This document shows, one piece after another, positions 25,899 to 34,363 of a stretch of 64,000 nucleotides of DNA; the stretch's first letter is position 1, and the number at the start of each line of letters is the position of its first letter. The translations under genes were made by a program, and so were the position numbers. Under the pieces are notes generated by a model. It was not told the DNA's origin and made no database searches. It saw nothing but the letters and a program-made list of their open reading frames with translations. Source of the stretch: Algimonas porphyrae (GTDB lineage: Bacteria; Pseudomonadota; Alphaproteobacteria; Caulobacterales; Maricaulaceae); NCBI RefSeq assembly GCF_041429795.1, contig NZ_CP163424.1, positions 2,916,001-2,980,000 of the forward strand, in the 5' to 3' direction.

Positions 25899-26488
25899 CC
25901 CTTTAACTCAACATCCCAGTAGAGATAGTCAAGCCAGCTTTCATGCAGATGGTTAGGCGGGAATCGGCGACCCTGCGTCTGTAGCTGATGCATGGATGGG
26001 CGACGGGGCTTAACGCGAGGATGCATGCGCGCCTCGTTCGGATGGCGACCACCCTTCTTCAGATTGCAGCTCGAACAGGCCGCAACGATGTTGGACCAGC
26101 TGGTCTTACCGCCCAAACGACGCGGCAGCACATGGTCAAAAGTGAGTTCGTCGGGCGAGCCGCAATAGACGCATTCGAACCCGTCGCGCAGAAACAGGTT
26201 AAACCGGGTAAAGGCCGGCGAGCGGTTTTGCGGCACATAGTCCTTGAGCGCGACGACGGACGGCATCTGCATTTCGAATGTCGGGCTGCGAACGCATTGT
26301 TCGTAATGATCCACGATATTGACGCGTTCCAGGAACACAGCTTTGATCGCGTCCTGCCAGGACCAGAGCGATAGCGGGAAATAGGATAGTGGCTGATAGT
26401 CCGCATTCAGGATCAGACAGGGATAGTTGCCGGATGACACGGGCACAGCCGCGGCGACGGCATTGGGCAAAACGGGCGACGCGCTCAT
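25895..26488 (-). CDS. HNH endonuclease family protein
   Basis: A 197-residue protein widely conserved in alphaproteobacteria. After a N-terminal domain (YPCLILNADYQPLSYFPLS) comes the HNH region: CVYCG, then LTFDHVLPRRLGGKTSWSNIV and ACSSCNLKKGGR, giving the two Cys pairs for structural zinc and the His-containing active site. A ribosome site GGAGG lies 7 bases before the ATG. Its stop overlaps the start of a small membrane protein gene. The biological target is unknown; neither phage nor restriction genes lie nearby, which argues for a housekeeping role. Confidence 0.87.
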   Translation of the reverse strand: MSASPVLPNAVAAAVPVSSGNYPCLILNADYQPLSYFPLSLWSWQDAIKAVFLERVNIVDHYEQCVRSPTFEMQMPSVVALKDYVPQNRSPAFTRFNLFLRDGFECVYCGSPDELTFDHVLPRRLGGKTSWSNIVAACSSCNLKKGGRHPNEARMHPRVKPRRPSMHQLQTQGRRFPPNHLHESWLDYLYWDVELKG

Positions 26489-26619
26489 GAGCGGCCTCCA
26501 TAGTTAAGGGGCCGGGTGAGACAGCTGCGATCTACATCAGAATAACTGAAGGCTGGACGCTCCGTGTTGATTCGTCTTCCCGATAGGCTGAATCGGACCT
26601 GCGTGACAAGACACAGGCC

Positions 26620-26663
26620 TGTGACGCCGGACGTCGCATTCCCGTCACATGGCAAATGTCACA
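26620..26663. promoter_or_regulatory. Second group of TGTGAC/GTCACA half-sites
   Basis: TGTGAC at 26620 and GTCACA at 26644 and 26658, in the 248-base spacer between the HNH gene and the propeller-like gene. Same half-site sequence as the group at 4388-4462, which suggests a shared regulator. Confidence 0.4.
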
Positions 26664-26736
26664 CGGCGGATGTCAGCGCGACTCATGCTTTATTCAGGCT
26701 GCGCTTGGTAGGGGCAGGCCGATAGTCTGAAATGAG

Positions 26737-27933
26737 ATGACCGTGATTCGCGCCTTTTTCATATCGCTTGCCGTCATCACTCTGATGACCACGACCAGCG
26801 CCTCGCAAATCCCTCGCCTGCAAACGGGCGGAACAGGCGATCAGGTGGTCGCTGCAGACGGTCTGAGTGCGACCCTGTTCGCGCAGCGCGCCGGGCAGAT
26901 CGCCGACATGGTTCGCGGAGATGACGGCACGCTTTATCTGGCGGACCGGAGCGGCGGGCGGATCCTGCGTGTCATCGACCGCGACATGAATGGCCGCGCG
27001 GACCTGATGCAGCCCTTGCCGCATCGTTTTGACGGCCCCGGCGGACTGGCCATAATCGACGAGACGCTGTTCGTGTCCGATCGCGGCGGTGTCTGGCGTA
27101 TCGATCCGGATGGCGGCACGCCTGTCCTGCTTGCTCCCTTCGCGAATGCCGACATATCGGAGGATCCGGTGCCGCTCGTCGCACTGACCTCCGGCATGAT
27201 CCGCATGGGTCTGAACCGCCGGGACGGAACGGCCAGCCTGATCGATGTCGATGCGTTGACAGGGCGGGCCGACGCCGTGGAGAGCGCGCCAGGCCGGATC
27301 CTGTCCTTTTCGCGTCAGGCACACCCGAGCGATGAAGCGGAGAGGGACGCGCTTGGCCATGACCGGCTGAGCTGGGTCATCCTGCAGCGGGACGGTCGAA
27401 CCTTTGCGGGCAGTCGCCTGCGCAGTGCGACTCCCGTCGCTTCGTCCGCGACCCATCTCTGGCTCGATCCGGCAACGGGACAGGCGCTGATGGGCTTAAC
27501 TGACCGCGTCAGCGAAGCGCGGGCGTCCTTTGAAGGGCTGAGCGAACCGGGACGGGATATTCTGAGCGGACTGAATGGCGGCGTCGGCACGATGGTGACG
27601 GATGTGCGCGGTCTGTTCATAGCCGAACCAAGGCGGGGGCGGGTCTGGCGGGTCGAAGCCGCAAAACCCGAAACCATCAAGTCTGAAATCCTGAAGCCTG
27701 AATCAGAAACGGATGAGGTCCAAGGCGCGGATGGTCTGCCGCCGCCTGGAGCTGAAAAGGCCGGTCCGGAATCGTCCCAGCCCGCACTGCTGCGCGGCTC
27801 CGGCATTGGTCAGGCGTCGCAAATGGGTTCGGCCTCGACGATGGGCCCGGCATCTAAGCTGCCACCTGCAGCACCACCAAGCCAGACGCCCACTCAGATA
27901 CCCACTCAACAGTCGGAAGACGACCCGGACTGA
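26737..27933 (+). CDS. Secreted beta-propeller-like protein
   Basis: A 398-residue exported protein: signal peptide (IRAFFISLAVITLMTTTSAS) followed by short repeats of blade-like strands such as GDDGTLYLADRSGGRILRVID, DETLFVSDRGGVWRIDPDGG and DVRGLFIAEPRRGRVWRVEA. The spacing and the (L/V)xVxDxxxGxV(W/L)RI pattern fit an NHL/sorbosone-dehydrogenase-like propeller with few blades. The last about 80 residues are low-complexity, rich in Pro, Ser, Gln and Glu. The final 28 bases overlap the convergent ppx gene. No active-site ligand set is certain. Upstream lie the TGTGAC/GTCACA sites. Confidence 0.6.
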   Translation: MTVIRAFFISLAVITLMTTTSASQIPRLQTGGTGDQVVAADGLSATLFAQRAGQIADMVRGDDGTLYLADRSGGRILRVIDRDMNGRADLMQPLPHRFDGPGGLAIIDETLFVSDRGGVWRIDPDGGTPVLLAPFANADISEDPVPLVALTSGMIRMGLNRRDGTASLIDVDALTGRADAVESAPGRILSFSRQAHPSDEAERDALGHDRLSWVILQRDGRTFAGSRLRSATPVASSATHLWLDPATGQALMGLTDRVSEARASFEGLSEPGRDILSGLNGGVGTMVTDVRGLFIAEPRRGRVWRVEAAKPETIKSEILKPESETDEVQGADGLPPPGAEKAGPESSQPALLRGSGIGQASQMGSASTMGPASKLPPAAPPSQTPTQIPTQQSEDDPD

Positions 27934-29474
27934 TAGGCGAAGCCGAGCCGATCGGCGAGCTTCTGCAGGCGAAACTGAACCTGCTCGGTCAGCAGTTCCG
28001 GAACGTCGCTTTCCAGATGGAGGCAGCCATCCGCATGCGACAAATGCAAAGCACCGACCAGATCCGGCGTTCGTCCCGTCGCGACAATGGCCAGACGGAT
28101 TGCCGAGCCGAGCGCACAGGCCGCCTTGATCTGCGCGTCATCCAGCAGGCGATCGACAGCCTCCATATTGGGCGGTTTGCGATTGCGTGAGACTGAGCGG
28201 AACAGGGTCAGCGCCAGCCATACACGCTGCGGGTGGGACAGACCCGAAATGGGCGCATAAAGCACATCTTCGAAGACCAGTTCGGCGCGATAATCGGGGT
28301 GCAGATTCTTACCAAGGCCAGCAAGCAGGCAGGCTGCCTGACGCAGCCGTCTGTCTATTCCGGCATCAAAGGCCACGGGTAAAGCATCGGCGATGGATTC
28401 GACGAAATGCATCAGGGGCGGGCCGAACAGTTCCGACTGCAGCGAGCCCGACGCAAAATCGCGGCACCCATCCAGCAGGGCATCGCGCGCTTGCACAGAT
28501 TGGGGCAGATGATCGAAGACAAGCCCTTCGCGCAATCCGGTTAGCGACACTTCGATCCGGCGCGGTTTCAGCACCCGGATCAGCCGTTCCAGCAACAGGC
28601 CGGAATAGGGCAGAGTTTCGGACCGGCGGGCACGCAGACCCGGCCAGTCGAACAGGGCGTCGCGTCCTTCATTATAGGCCCAGCGCGCCAGCAGCGCCGC
28701 ATCGAGCGTATCCAGCGCATAGTTCTGCATCGTCTTGAGCGGATAGAGTGAGCGCGTCATGTGAATGGCCGCCAGGTTTCGCCAGGCTCCGCCAATCAGA
28801 TAGAGCGTGTCGGTTCGGGACAGAATGGGAGGCAATTCTGCCAGCGCGGCATCGATATGCGGGATCAGCGACGCGTAATCGGCATCCCGCAGATTGGGGC
28901 CAACCATGTCAAACGGGCCCAGCGGAAGGGAGCGTCGCTGACCCGGCGCCCGGTCCTGCAGGCGGATCAATTCCAGCGACGCCCCGCCAAGATCGGCCGC
29001 GAGCCCCGTTGCACCGGGGTCGCCGGCCAGAAGGCCAAGCGCGGACAGGCGCGCTTCCTCCTCTCCGGAGACGGGAACCACCTCAAGACCCGTTTGCACG
29101 CGTATATCCTCGATGAAATCCTGCGCGTCGCTGGCTTCGCGCATGGCCGCCGTCGCGGCGACGAGAATTCGGCTCAACCCGCGCGCTTCGGCGATCGCCT
29201 GAAAGCGCGACAGGCTGGCCAGAGCGAGCCGTTTGCCGTCATCCGACAGACGCCCCGTCGCCTTGAGATCGCGCCCGAGCCCCGCCAGGACCTTTTCATT
29301 ATAAACTGGCGTAAAATGCGAGCCGTAAATGTCGAAAACCACGAACCGGATCGAGTTCGATCCGATGTCGAGCACTCCGGCTTTCTCGGGGCCGGTCGCG
29401 GGAACGTTGAATGGATCCGTCAGCTGATCATCCTCAGTCACCGGCAGATGGATCGACGGATTTGACCGGGACAC
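27906..29474 (-). CDS. ppx: Exopolyphosphatase (Ppx/GppA family)
   Basis: A 522-residue ASKHA-fold enzyme expected to remove terminal phosphate from polyphosphate (or hydrolyse pppGpp). Motifs are GVLDIGSNSIRFVVFD (phosphate 1), ATAAMREASDAQDF, PVSGEEEARLSALG and ADLGGASLELI (phosphate 2), and a C-terminal HD-like region. It starts 41 bases before the end of ppk1, so the two are cotranscribed and possibly coupled, pairing polyphosphate synthesis with breakdown. The 3' end overlaps the convergent propeller-like gene by 28 bases. Confidence 0.9.
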   Translation of the reverse strand: MSRSNPSIHLPVTEDDQLTDPFNVPATGPEKAGVLDIGSNSIRFVVFDIYGSHFTPVYNEKVLAGLGRDLKATGRLSDDGKRLALASLSRFQAIAEARGLSRILVAATAAMREASDAQDFIEDIRVQTGLEVVPVSGEEEARLSALGLLAGDPGATGLAADLGGASLELIRLQDRAPGQRRSLPLGPFDMVGPNLRDADYASLIPHIDAALAELPPILSRTDTLYLIGGAWRNLAAIHMTRSLYPLKTMQNYALDTLDAALLARWAYNEGRDALFDWPGLRARRSETLPYSGLLLERLIRVLKPRRIEVSLTGLREGLVFDHLPQSVQARDALLDGCRDFASGSLQSELFGPPLMHFVESIADALPVAFDAGIDRRLRQAACLLAGLGKNLHPDYRAELVFEDVLYAPISGLSHPQRVWLALTLFRSVSRNRKPPNMEAVDRLLDDAQIKAACALGSAIRLAIVATGRTPDLVGALHLSHADGCLHLESDVPELLTEQVQFRLQKLADRLGFAYQSGSSSDC

Positions 29475-31590
29475 GGGGCGGATCCGGCAAGTCCTTTGGA
29501 CGGGATGTTTTCAGCGCATGTCCGCGCCCGGACAGGGACGGATTGTCCATGAAATACTTATGGGCCGAAAACGGCTCTTCATCTTCGCTGGCCTTGCGGC
29601 GCGCATATTTCCCGTTGGGCTGCAGATCCCAGCTATTTTCATTATCCATCAGATTGGCGACCATGATCTGATCCAGCACCTGATCATGGACGGTCGCGCT
29701 TTCGATCGGGACCAGCGTTTCGATCCGGCGGTCGAGATTGCGGGGCATCCAGTCCGCCGAACTCATGAAGAGCTTGGCGTTTTGCGACGGCAATGCGTGA
29801 CCATTGCCAAACGCCACGACCCGTGAATGTTCCAGAAACCGTCCGACAATGGATTTGACCCGGATCGTTTCCGACAGGCCCTTTACGCCTGGACGCAGAC
29901 AGCAAATGCCGCGCACGACCAGTTCGATCGGCACGCCCGCCTGACTGGCTTCATAAAGCTTGTCGATCACGCCTTTATCGACCAACGCGTTGAGCTTCGC
30001 CCAGATCCCTGAAGGTCGCCCCGCCTTTGCATTGTCGATTTCCGCATCGATCTGCTCAAAGAGCCGGTCGCGAAGACCGTGCGGGGCAAGTGACAGTTTG
30101 GCGAGATCGCGCGGACGCGAGGAACTGGTTACGAAATTGAACAGTTTGCCGACATCAGCACCGATCACCGGGTCTGCCGTGAAGAGCGCCAGGTCGGTAT
30201 AGATCTTGGCATTCAGCGCGTGATAATTGCCCGTACCCAAATGGGTGTAGGTCTGCAGCCGTTCCCCTTCGCGCCGGATAACGAGCGAGACCTTCGCGTG
30301 GGTCTTGAAGCCCAACAATCCATAGACGACCTGCACCCCTGCCCGTTCCAGATCCCGCGCAAATCGCAGATTAGACGCTTCATCAAACCGGGCCTGCAAC
30401 TCGACCAGCGCAGTCACGCTCTTGCCGGATTCGGCTGCATCGATCAGGGCGCGAACGATCGGGCTGTCGTCAGAAGTGCGGTAGAGCGTCTGCTTGATGA
30501 CAACGACATCCGGATCGCGCGCCGCCTGGCGCAGGAACTGGATAACGACATCGAATTCTTCATACGGGTGATGCACCAGTATGTCCTTGGCAGCGATGGC
30601 TGCGAAGTGATCCCCGTCATAGTCGCGAATCCGTTCAGGAAACCGTGCCTGAAAAGGCGGGAACAGCAGATCGTTGCGGCCATTGTCGATCAGGCCTTTC
30701 AGATCGACCATGCCGAGGAATTTCGCTTCTTGAATGTCTTCGTCCCAACATTCGAAATTCTCGACCAGGAAATCACGCAGTTCGGTCTCGATCCCTTCGT
30801 TCAATTCCAGTCGGATCACTCGACCTCGACGGCGTTCTTTGAGTAGAAACTCGAAATGCCGGACCAGATCTTCCGCTTCTTCGTCGATTGCAATGTCGCT
30901 GTCGCGCGTGATCCGGAACAGGCCGTGATTGCGCATGTCGAAGTCCGGAAACAGGCTTGGCAGAAAATAGGCGATGACATCCTCGATCTGCAGATATTCG
31001 CGCTTCTTGGTACCGGCCGATAGCTGCAGAAAGCGTGGCAGGTGCGACGGGATCGGCACCAAGGCAAAGGCCTGCTCGTCCGCTTCCGTTTTGTGGGCGA
31101 GCGAAGCGACCAATCCCAGCGACAGGTTTGACAAAAACGGAAAAGGGTGCGCGGGATCGACTGATAAGGGCGACAGCAGTGGCAGGATCTGCGCGTCGAA
31201 ACGCGTTTGCAATTCAGACAGGGCCTGATCATCCAGATCGGACACAGTAAGAACGGAAATCTTCCGCGTTGCCAGTTCCGACCGGATAGACACCCAGCAC
31301 TTTTCCTGTGCCGTGATCAGATCATCGACGCGTTTGGCGATCTTGTCGAGCTGGCGCTCCGGAGTCAGCCCGTCAAAGCTGGGCGCATTCATGCCCGCCA
31401 GCATCTGGGTCCGAAGACCCGCCACACGAACCATGTAGAATTCATCCAGATTGGACGCCGAGATGGACAGAAAGCGCAACCGTTCGAGCAGCGGCACACG
31501 TTTGTTGCGGGCCTCTTCCATGACACGGTGATTGAATTGCAGCCAGGAGAGTTCCCGGTTGAAATAGCGTTGATGGCTGGCGGTCGGCAT
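29434..31590 (-). CDS. ppk1: Polyphosphate kinase 1
   Basis: A 718-residue kinase that makes polyphosphate from ATP. The N-domain begins RYFNRELSWLQFNHRVMEEA, then the H domain, and the two phospholipase D-like catalytic domains: DFVVIQFLRQAARDPDVVV region, SLVIRREGERLQTYTHLGTGNYH (the autophosphorylated His is in the GNYH) and FMSSADWMPRNLDRRIETLVP. The ATG at 31590 (MPTASHQRYF) is chosen; a reading from 31806 would add unrelated residues. Upstream of ppx in one operon; pstSCAB is 12 kb away. Confidence 0.95.
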   Translation of the reverse strand: MPTASHQRYFNRELSWLQFNHRVMEEARNKRVPLLERLRFLSISASNLDEFYMVRVAGLRTQMLAGMNAPSFDGLTPERQLDKIAKRVDDLITAQEKCWVSIRSELATRKISVLTVSDLDDQALSELQTRFDAQILPLLSPLSVDPAHPFPFLSNLSLGLVASLAHKTEADEQAFALVPIPSHLPRFLQLSAGTKKREYLQIEDVIAYFLPSLFPDFDMRNHGLFRITRDSDIAIDEEAEDLVRHFEFLLKERRRGRVIRLELNEGIETELRDFLVENFECWDEDIQEAKFLGMVDLKGLIDNGRNDLLFPPFQARFPERIRDYDGDHFAAIAAKDILVHHPYEEFDVVIQFLRQAARDPDVVVIKQTLYRTSDDSPIVRALIDAAESGKSVTALVELQARFDEASNLRFARDLERAGVQVVYGLLGFKTHAKVSLVIRREGERLQTYTHLGTGNYHALNAKIYTDLALFTADPVIGADVGKLFNFVTSSSRPRDLAKLSLAPHGLRDRLFEQIDAEIDNAKAGRPSGIWAKLNALVDKGVIDKLYEASQAGVPIELVVRGICCLRPGVKGLSETIRVKSIVGRFLEHSRVVAFGNGHALPSQNAKLFMSSADWMPRNLDRRIETLVPIESATVHDQVLDQIMVANLMDNENSWDLQPNGKYARRKASEDEEPFSAHKYFMDNPSLSGRGHALKTSRPKDLPDPPRVPVKSVDPSAGD

Positions 31591-31661
31591 GCGCTGCCTA
31601 TGCCCGCCAGACCCGCCGACGTCCAGACAGGTGAGCGCCGAATGCGGCGACGTTTTTATGA

Positions 31662-32141
31662 CTAGGCGGCGGCGCTGGCCGTATCGTCGGACAGGATCGC
31701 GAACAGGGCTTCGGGTCCGGGCGCTGCGCGCAGGCGTTGACGTAATTCCTGACGGCGTAGCAAGCGCGACACACGGGCCAGTGCGCGCAAATGCGCCCCG
31801 CCGCAATCAGCCGGAGCCAGCAGAAAACAGACCAGATCGACCGGACGACCGTCGACGGCATCAAACTCAATCGGTTCCGCCAGACGGGCGAACGCGGCCA
31901 CAACCTGGTCCAGGCCTTCGATCCGCGCATGCGGCAAGGCAACGCCATTACCGACTCCGGTGGAACCCAGACGTTCGCGCTCAATTGCAGCAGCCACGAT
32001 ATCGCGACAGGCAACGCCTGCACTGGACAGGTCACGCGCATCGATCAGACGCCGCGCAATGTCGCGAAACATCTGTTTCGGACTGGTCGCGACGAGATCG
32101 CAAATCATCGTGTCGGCGCTGAACAGGGCGCGGTCGGTCAT
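31662..32141 (-). CDS. ptsN: PTS nitrogen-regulatory EIIA protein
   Basis: A 159-residue EIIA-Ntr domain. GNGVALPHARIEGL holds the His that accepts phosphate from NPr, and LVCFLLAPADCGGAHLRALARVSRLL follows. It acts in nitrogen and potassium regulation rather than sugar import. It lies downstream of hpf on the same strand with a 193-base gap, and ppk1 follows after about 70 bases. RpoN, often next to hpf-ptsN, is not in the window. Confidence 0.92.
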   Translation of the reverse strand: MTDRALFSADTMICDLVATSPKQMFRDIARRLIDARDLSSAGVACRDIVAAAIERERLGSTGVGNGVALPHARIEGLDQVVAAFARLAEPIEFDAVDGRPVDLVCFLLAPADCGGAHLRALARVSRLLRRQELRQRLRAAPGPEALFAILSDDTASAAA

Positions 32142-32334
32142 AACATCACTCTAGGGTCGGATCCGTAAGATCGGCCTGGAGGCCGTCGAGGGTTGCAGGC
32201 CCGGATCACAGGGCCTTGGCGTTTCGATCCGGGGCTACCGTCTCGCAACGCCGCGCCACATAGACGCTCCAATCGCTGTTCACAAGGGCGAGTGGCATGG
32301 CGACCGCCCGTGCGAAACAGTGCTGTGAACAAGC

Positions 32335-32904
32335 TCAATCGTCGTTTTTCGGATCAATCCAGCCAATATGGCCGTCGGCGCGCTTGTAGACGACGTTGAG
32401 CCCGCCATGGCGCGAATTGTTGAACAGAACGAAACCCGAATCGGCGAGGCCGACTTCGAGCGCGGCCATTCCCGGTGTCAGGGTTCGAATGCTGCTGGTG
32501 CGCTCCGCAATGACCATGGGCTCATCCTGCACCGGCGCGTCATCCGCATCATCTGGGGTGACCGGATTGCTCAGTACGAACATGGCCGCTTCCTTGGCCT
32601 TGGCTTTCTGACTGTGATCCTTGAGCCGCCGTTTATAGCGGCGCAGCCGTTTTTCGACATGCTCCAGAGCTTCATCCGAGGCGGGATAGGCTTCCTGCGC
32701 GCGCCCTTCGCCTTCAAACGTCGCGCCGCTCGGCAGATGGACAGAGACCGTTGTCTTGAAACCCGAACCGTCGCGGGCGACGGCAACCTGCGCGTCCCCG
32801 TCACGGTGGATATACTTGTCGATCATCTCTTCGAGCCGGTCCGATATGCGCTCTTCCAGCGCTTTTGAAACATCAATGCCTTTGGAAACGATCTGGATTT
32901 GCAT
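32335..32904 (-). CDS. hpf: Long-form ribosome hibernation promoting factor
   Basis: A 189-residue protein. The N-terminal S30AE domain (MQIQIVSKGIDVSKALEERI to HVEKRLRRYKRRLKDH) binds the 30S decoding site; an Asp/Pro linker joins a C-terminal domain (SIRTLTPGMAALEVGLADS, then FVLFNNSRHGGLNVVYKRAD) that dimerises 70S ribosomes into 100S. The length marks the long form. ptsN follows on the same strand; a weak hairpin (AGGCCC/GGGCCT near 32200) sits between them. Confidence 0.93.
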   Translation of the reverse strand: MQIQIVSKGIDVSKALEERISDRLEEMIDKYIHRDGDAQVAVARDGSGFKTTVSVHLPSGATFEGEGRAQEAYPASDEALEHVEKRLRRYKRRLKDHSQKAKAKEAAMFVLSNPVTPDDADDAPVQDEPMVIAERTSSIRTLTPGMAALEVGLADSGFVLFNNSRHGGLNVVYKRADGHIGWIDPKNDD

Positions 32905-33036
32905 AACAGCCTTTCTTGGTCTTCGGGATCACAGACGTAGCACGCCGAGCATCCCCTGTGGAAGGGCTTTGAAATGTGACAGCCAACATAAGTTAACAAA
33001 AATGCCACTTTCCGCGCCGTCATGCGTAAGGAGATC

Positions 33037-33864
33037 ATGACCGATTTACGCTCTCCCAACCCCGCCAAATCCACTGCGCGCGACTATCTGCGCCAGAGTC
33101 TCAATCTCGTCCTGGCGCCCGCCATGTGGATCCTCTCCTCCATCGGCTTCATCAGCGACAGCGCGCGTACAGCGAGCGAGTTTTCCGACATGAGCGACAA
33201 TCTGCTGGTGCCGCTCGGTCCGGCCTTCTCGATCTGGTTTCCGATTTTTGTCGGCTGCATCGGGTACGGCATCATTCAGGCGCTGCCGAAACACCGCACA
33301 CGCGCGCTGTTTCGTGCCGTAGGCTGGTGGACGGCGGCGGGCTTTGCGTGCGTCTGTGGCTGGGCCCTGATCACGGCCTATGCGCCGGACGCTGCCGTCC
33401 AGTGGGGCACGGCGCTGATCTTTATTCCCGCCGTGGCCGCCCTCAACATCGCGACCATCAAGTTCACCCGCCGCGCCGATACGCTCAGCGGCCTGGAGCG
33501 ATTATTCACATGGGTGCCGATCAGCCTCATTGCAGGCTGGTGCAGCCTGGCGATCTTCCTGAACTGGACGCCGATCACCTATGATCTGTTTGCCGGCGGC
33601 GAAGCGAGCCTGACGTCGAGCCTGCTGATCCTCGCCGCCGCACTCGGTCTTATCGTCTGGGTCTGCCGGGCAGCACAGTGCAACAAGATCTATGTCGTTC
33701 CCGCGATCTGGGGGCTCGGCTGGCTGGCTGCGCGGCATTTGATTGCCGAAACGGACACTCCGATCATAGGTATCGTTGCGCTGATCGGAATTCTCTTGCT
33801 GATGGCCTCCGCCCTTTGGAAACCGCATGGCGCGAAGCCGGTTTATGAATCCCGATCAACCTGA
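33037..33864 (+). CDS. Multi-pass membrane protein, possibly TspO/MBR-like
   Basis: A 275-residue protein with about seven membrane helices. The stretch LGPAFSIWFPIFVGCIGYGI and later WGLGWLAARHLI resemble tryptophan-rich sensory (TspO-type) proteins of the large family, which bind porphyrins or cholesterol in some cases. Evidence is a pattern only. The ATG at 33037 has AGGAG directly upstream; an ATG at 33022 lacks one. Divergent from hpf and convergent with DUF805. Confidence 0.5.
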   Translation: MTDLRSPNPAKSTARDYLRQSLNLVLAPAMWILSSIGFISDSARTASEFSDMSDNLLVPLGPAFSIWFPIFVGCIGYGIIQALPKHRTRALFRAVGWWTAAGFACVCGWALITAYAPDAAVQWGTALIFIPAVAALNIATIKFTRRADTLSGLERLFTWVPISLIAGWCSLAIFLNWTPITYDLFAGGEASLTSSLLILAAALGLIVWVCRAAQCNKIYVVPAIWGLGWLAARHLIAETDTPIIGIVALIGILLLMASALWKPHGAKPVYESRST

Positions 33865-33876
33865 CGCCCAGTCGGC

Positions 33877-34344
33877 CTAACGCCTGACTCGGTCTGGTCC
33901 GTAACGATTGGGTCCGCGCGTTCCGGGAAAGGCGAACCAGACCAGTTCCATCAGCCAGATGAACTGCAGAAACGGCCCGGTAAAAAGAAAGACAAGGTGG
34001 ATCGCGCCGGGCAGACCCATGTCCTGGTACCGTCGCCAGGACAGGGAAATGTTCGGGACAAAGGTCAGCAAGGAAAAGACGGCCAGAAAGACCAGAAAGA
34101 ACTTGGCCGGTGAGCTTAGCGGCGCGATCTCAAGCCCGGAAAAATCCGTCGGCTGCGAGCTCGCCCAGGCAAGAAGCGCATTGACATTGTCCGCCCCCAT
34201 CGTGCTGATGATCAGCAGCATAAGGATGAGCTGAACACAGAAACTCAGCAGGAACGGCCACCAATAATGCGACCGTGTCGAGCGCCCCTTGAAAATAAAG
34301 GCACGCCGGATCCATTCGTGCAGGGCGATGTTGGCCGGGATCAT
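33877..34344 (-). CDS. DUF805 membrane protein
   Basis: A 155-residue protein with the DUF805 layout: IRRAFIFKGRSTRSHYWWPF, helix (FLLSFCVQLILMLLIIST), a periplasmic segment and a C-terminal RRYQDMGLPGAIHLVFLF helix. The ATG at 34344 follows the metG stop by 19 bases on the same strand; no strong ribosome site is visible. Function unknown. Confidence 0.75.
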   Translation of the reverse strand: MIPANIALHEWIRRAFIFKGRSTRSHYWWPFLLSFCVQLILMLLIISTMGADNVNALLAWASSQPTDFSGLEIAPLSSPAKFFLVFLAVFSLLTFVPNISLSWRRYQDMGLPGAIHLVFLFTGPFLQFIWLMELVWFAFPGTRGPNRYGPDRVRR

Positions 34345-34363
34345 GATGCGAAGCTTGTGGTCA

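Noticed and set aside
32195-32225. Terminator between hpf and ptsN
   Set aside because: A six-base stem exists but has no T-run on the relevant strand.
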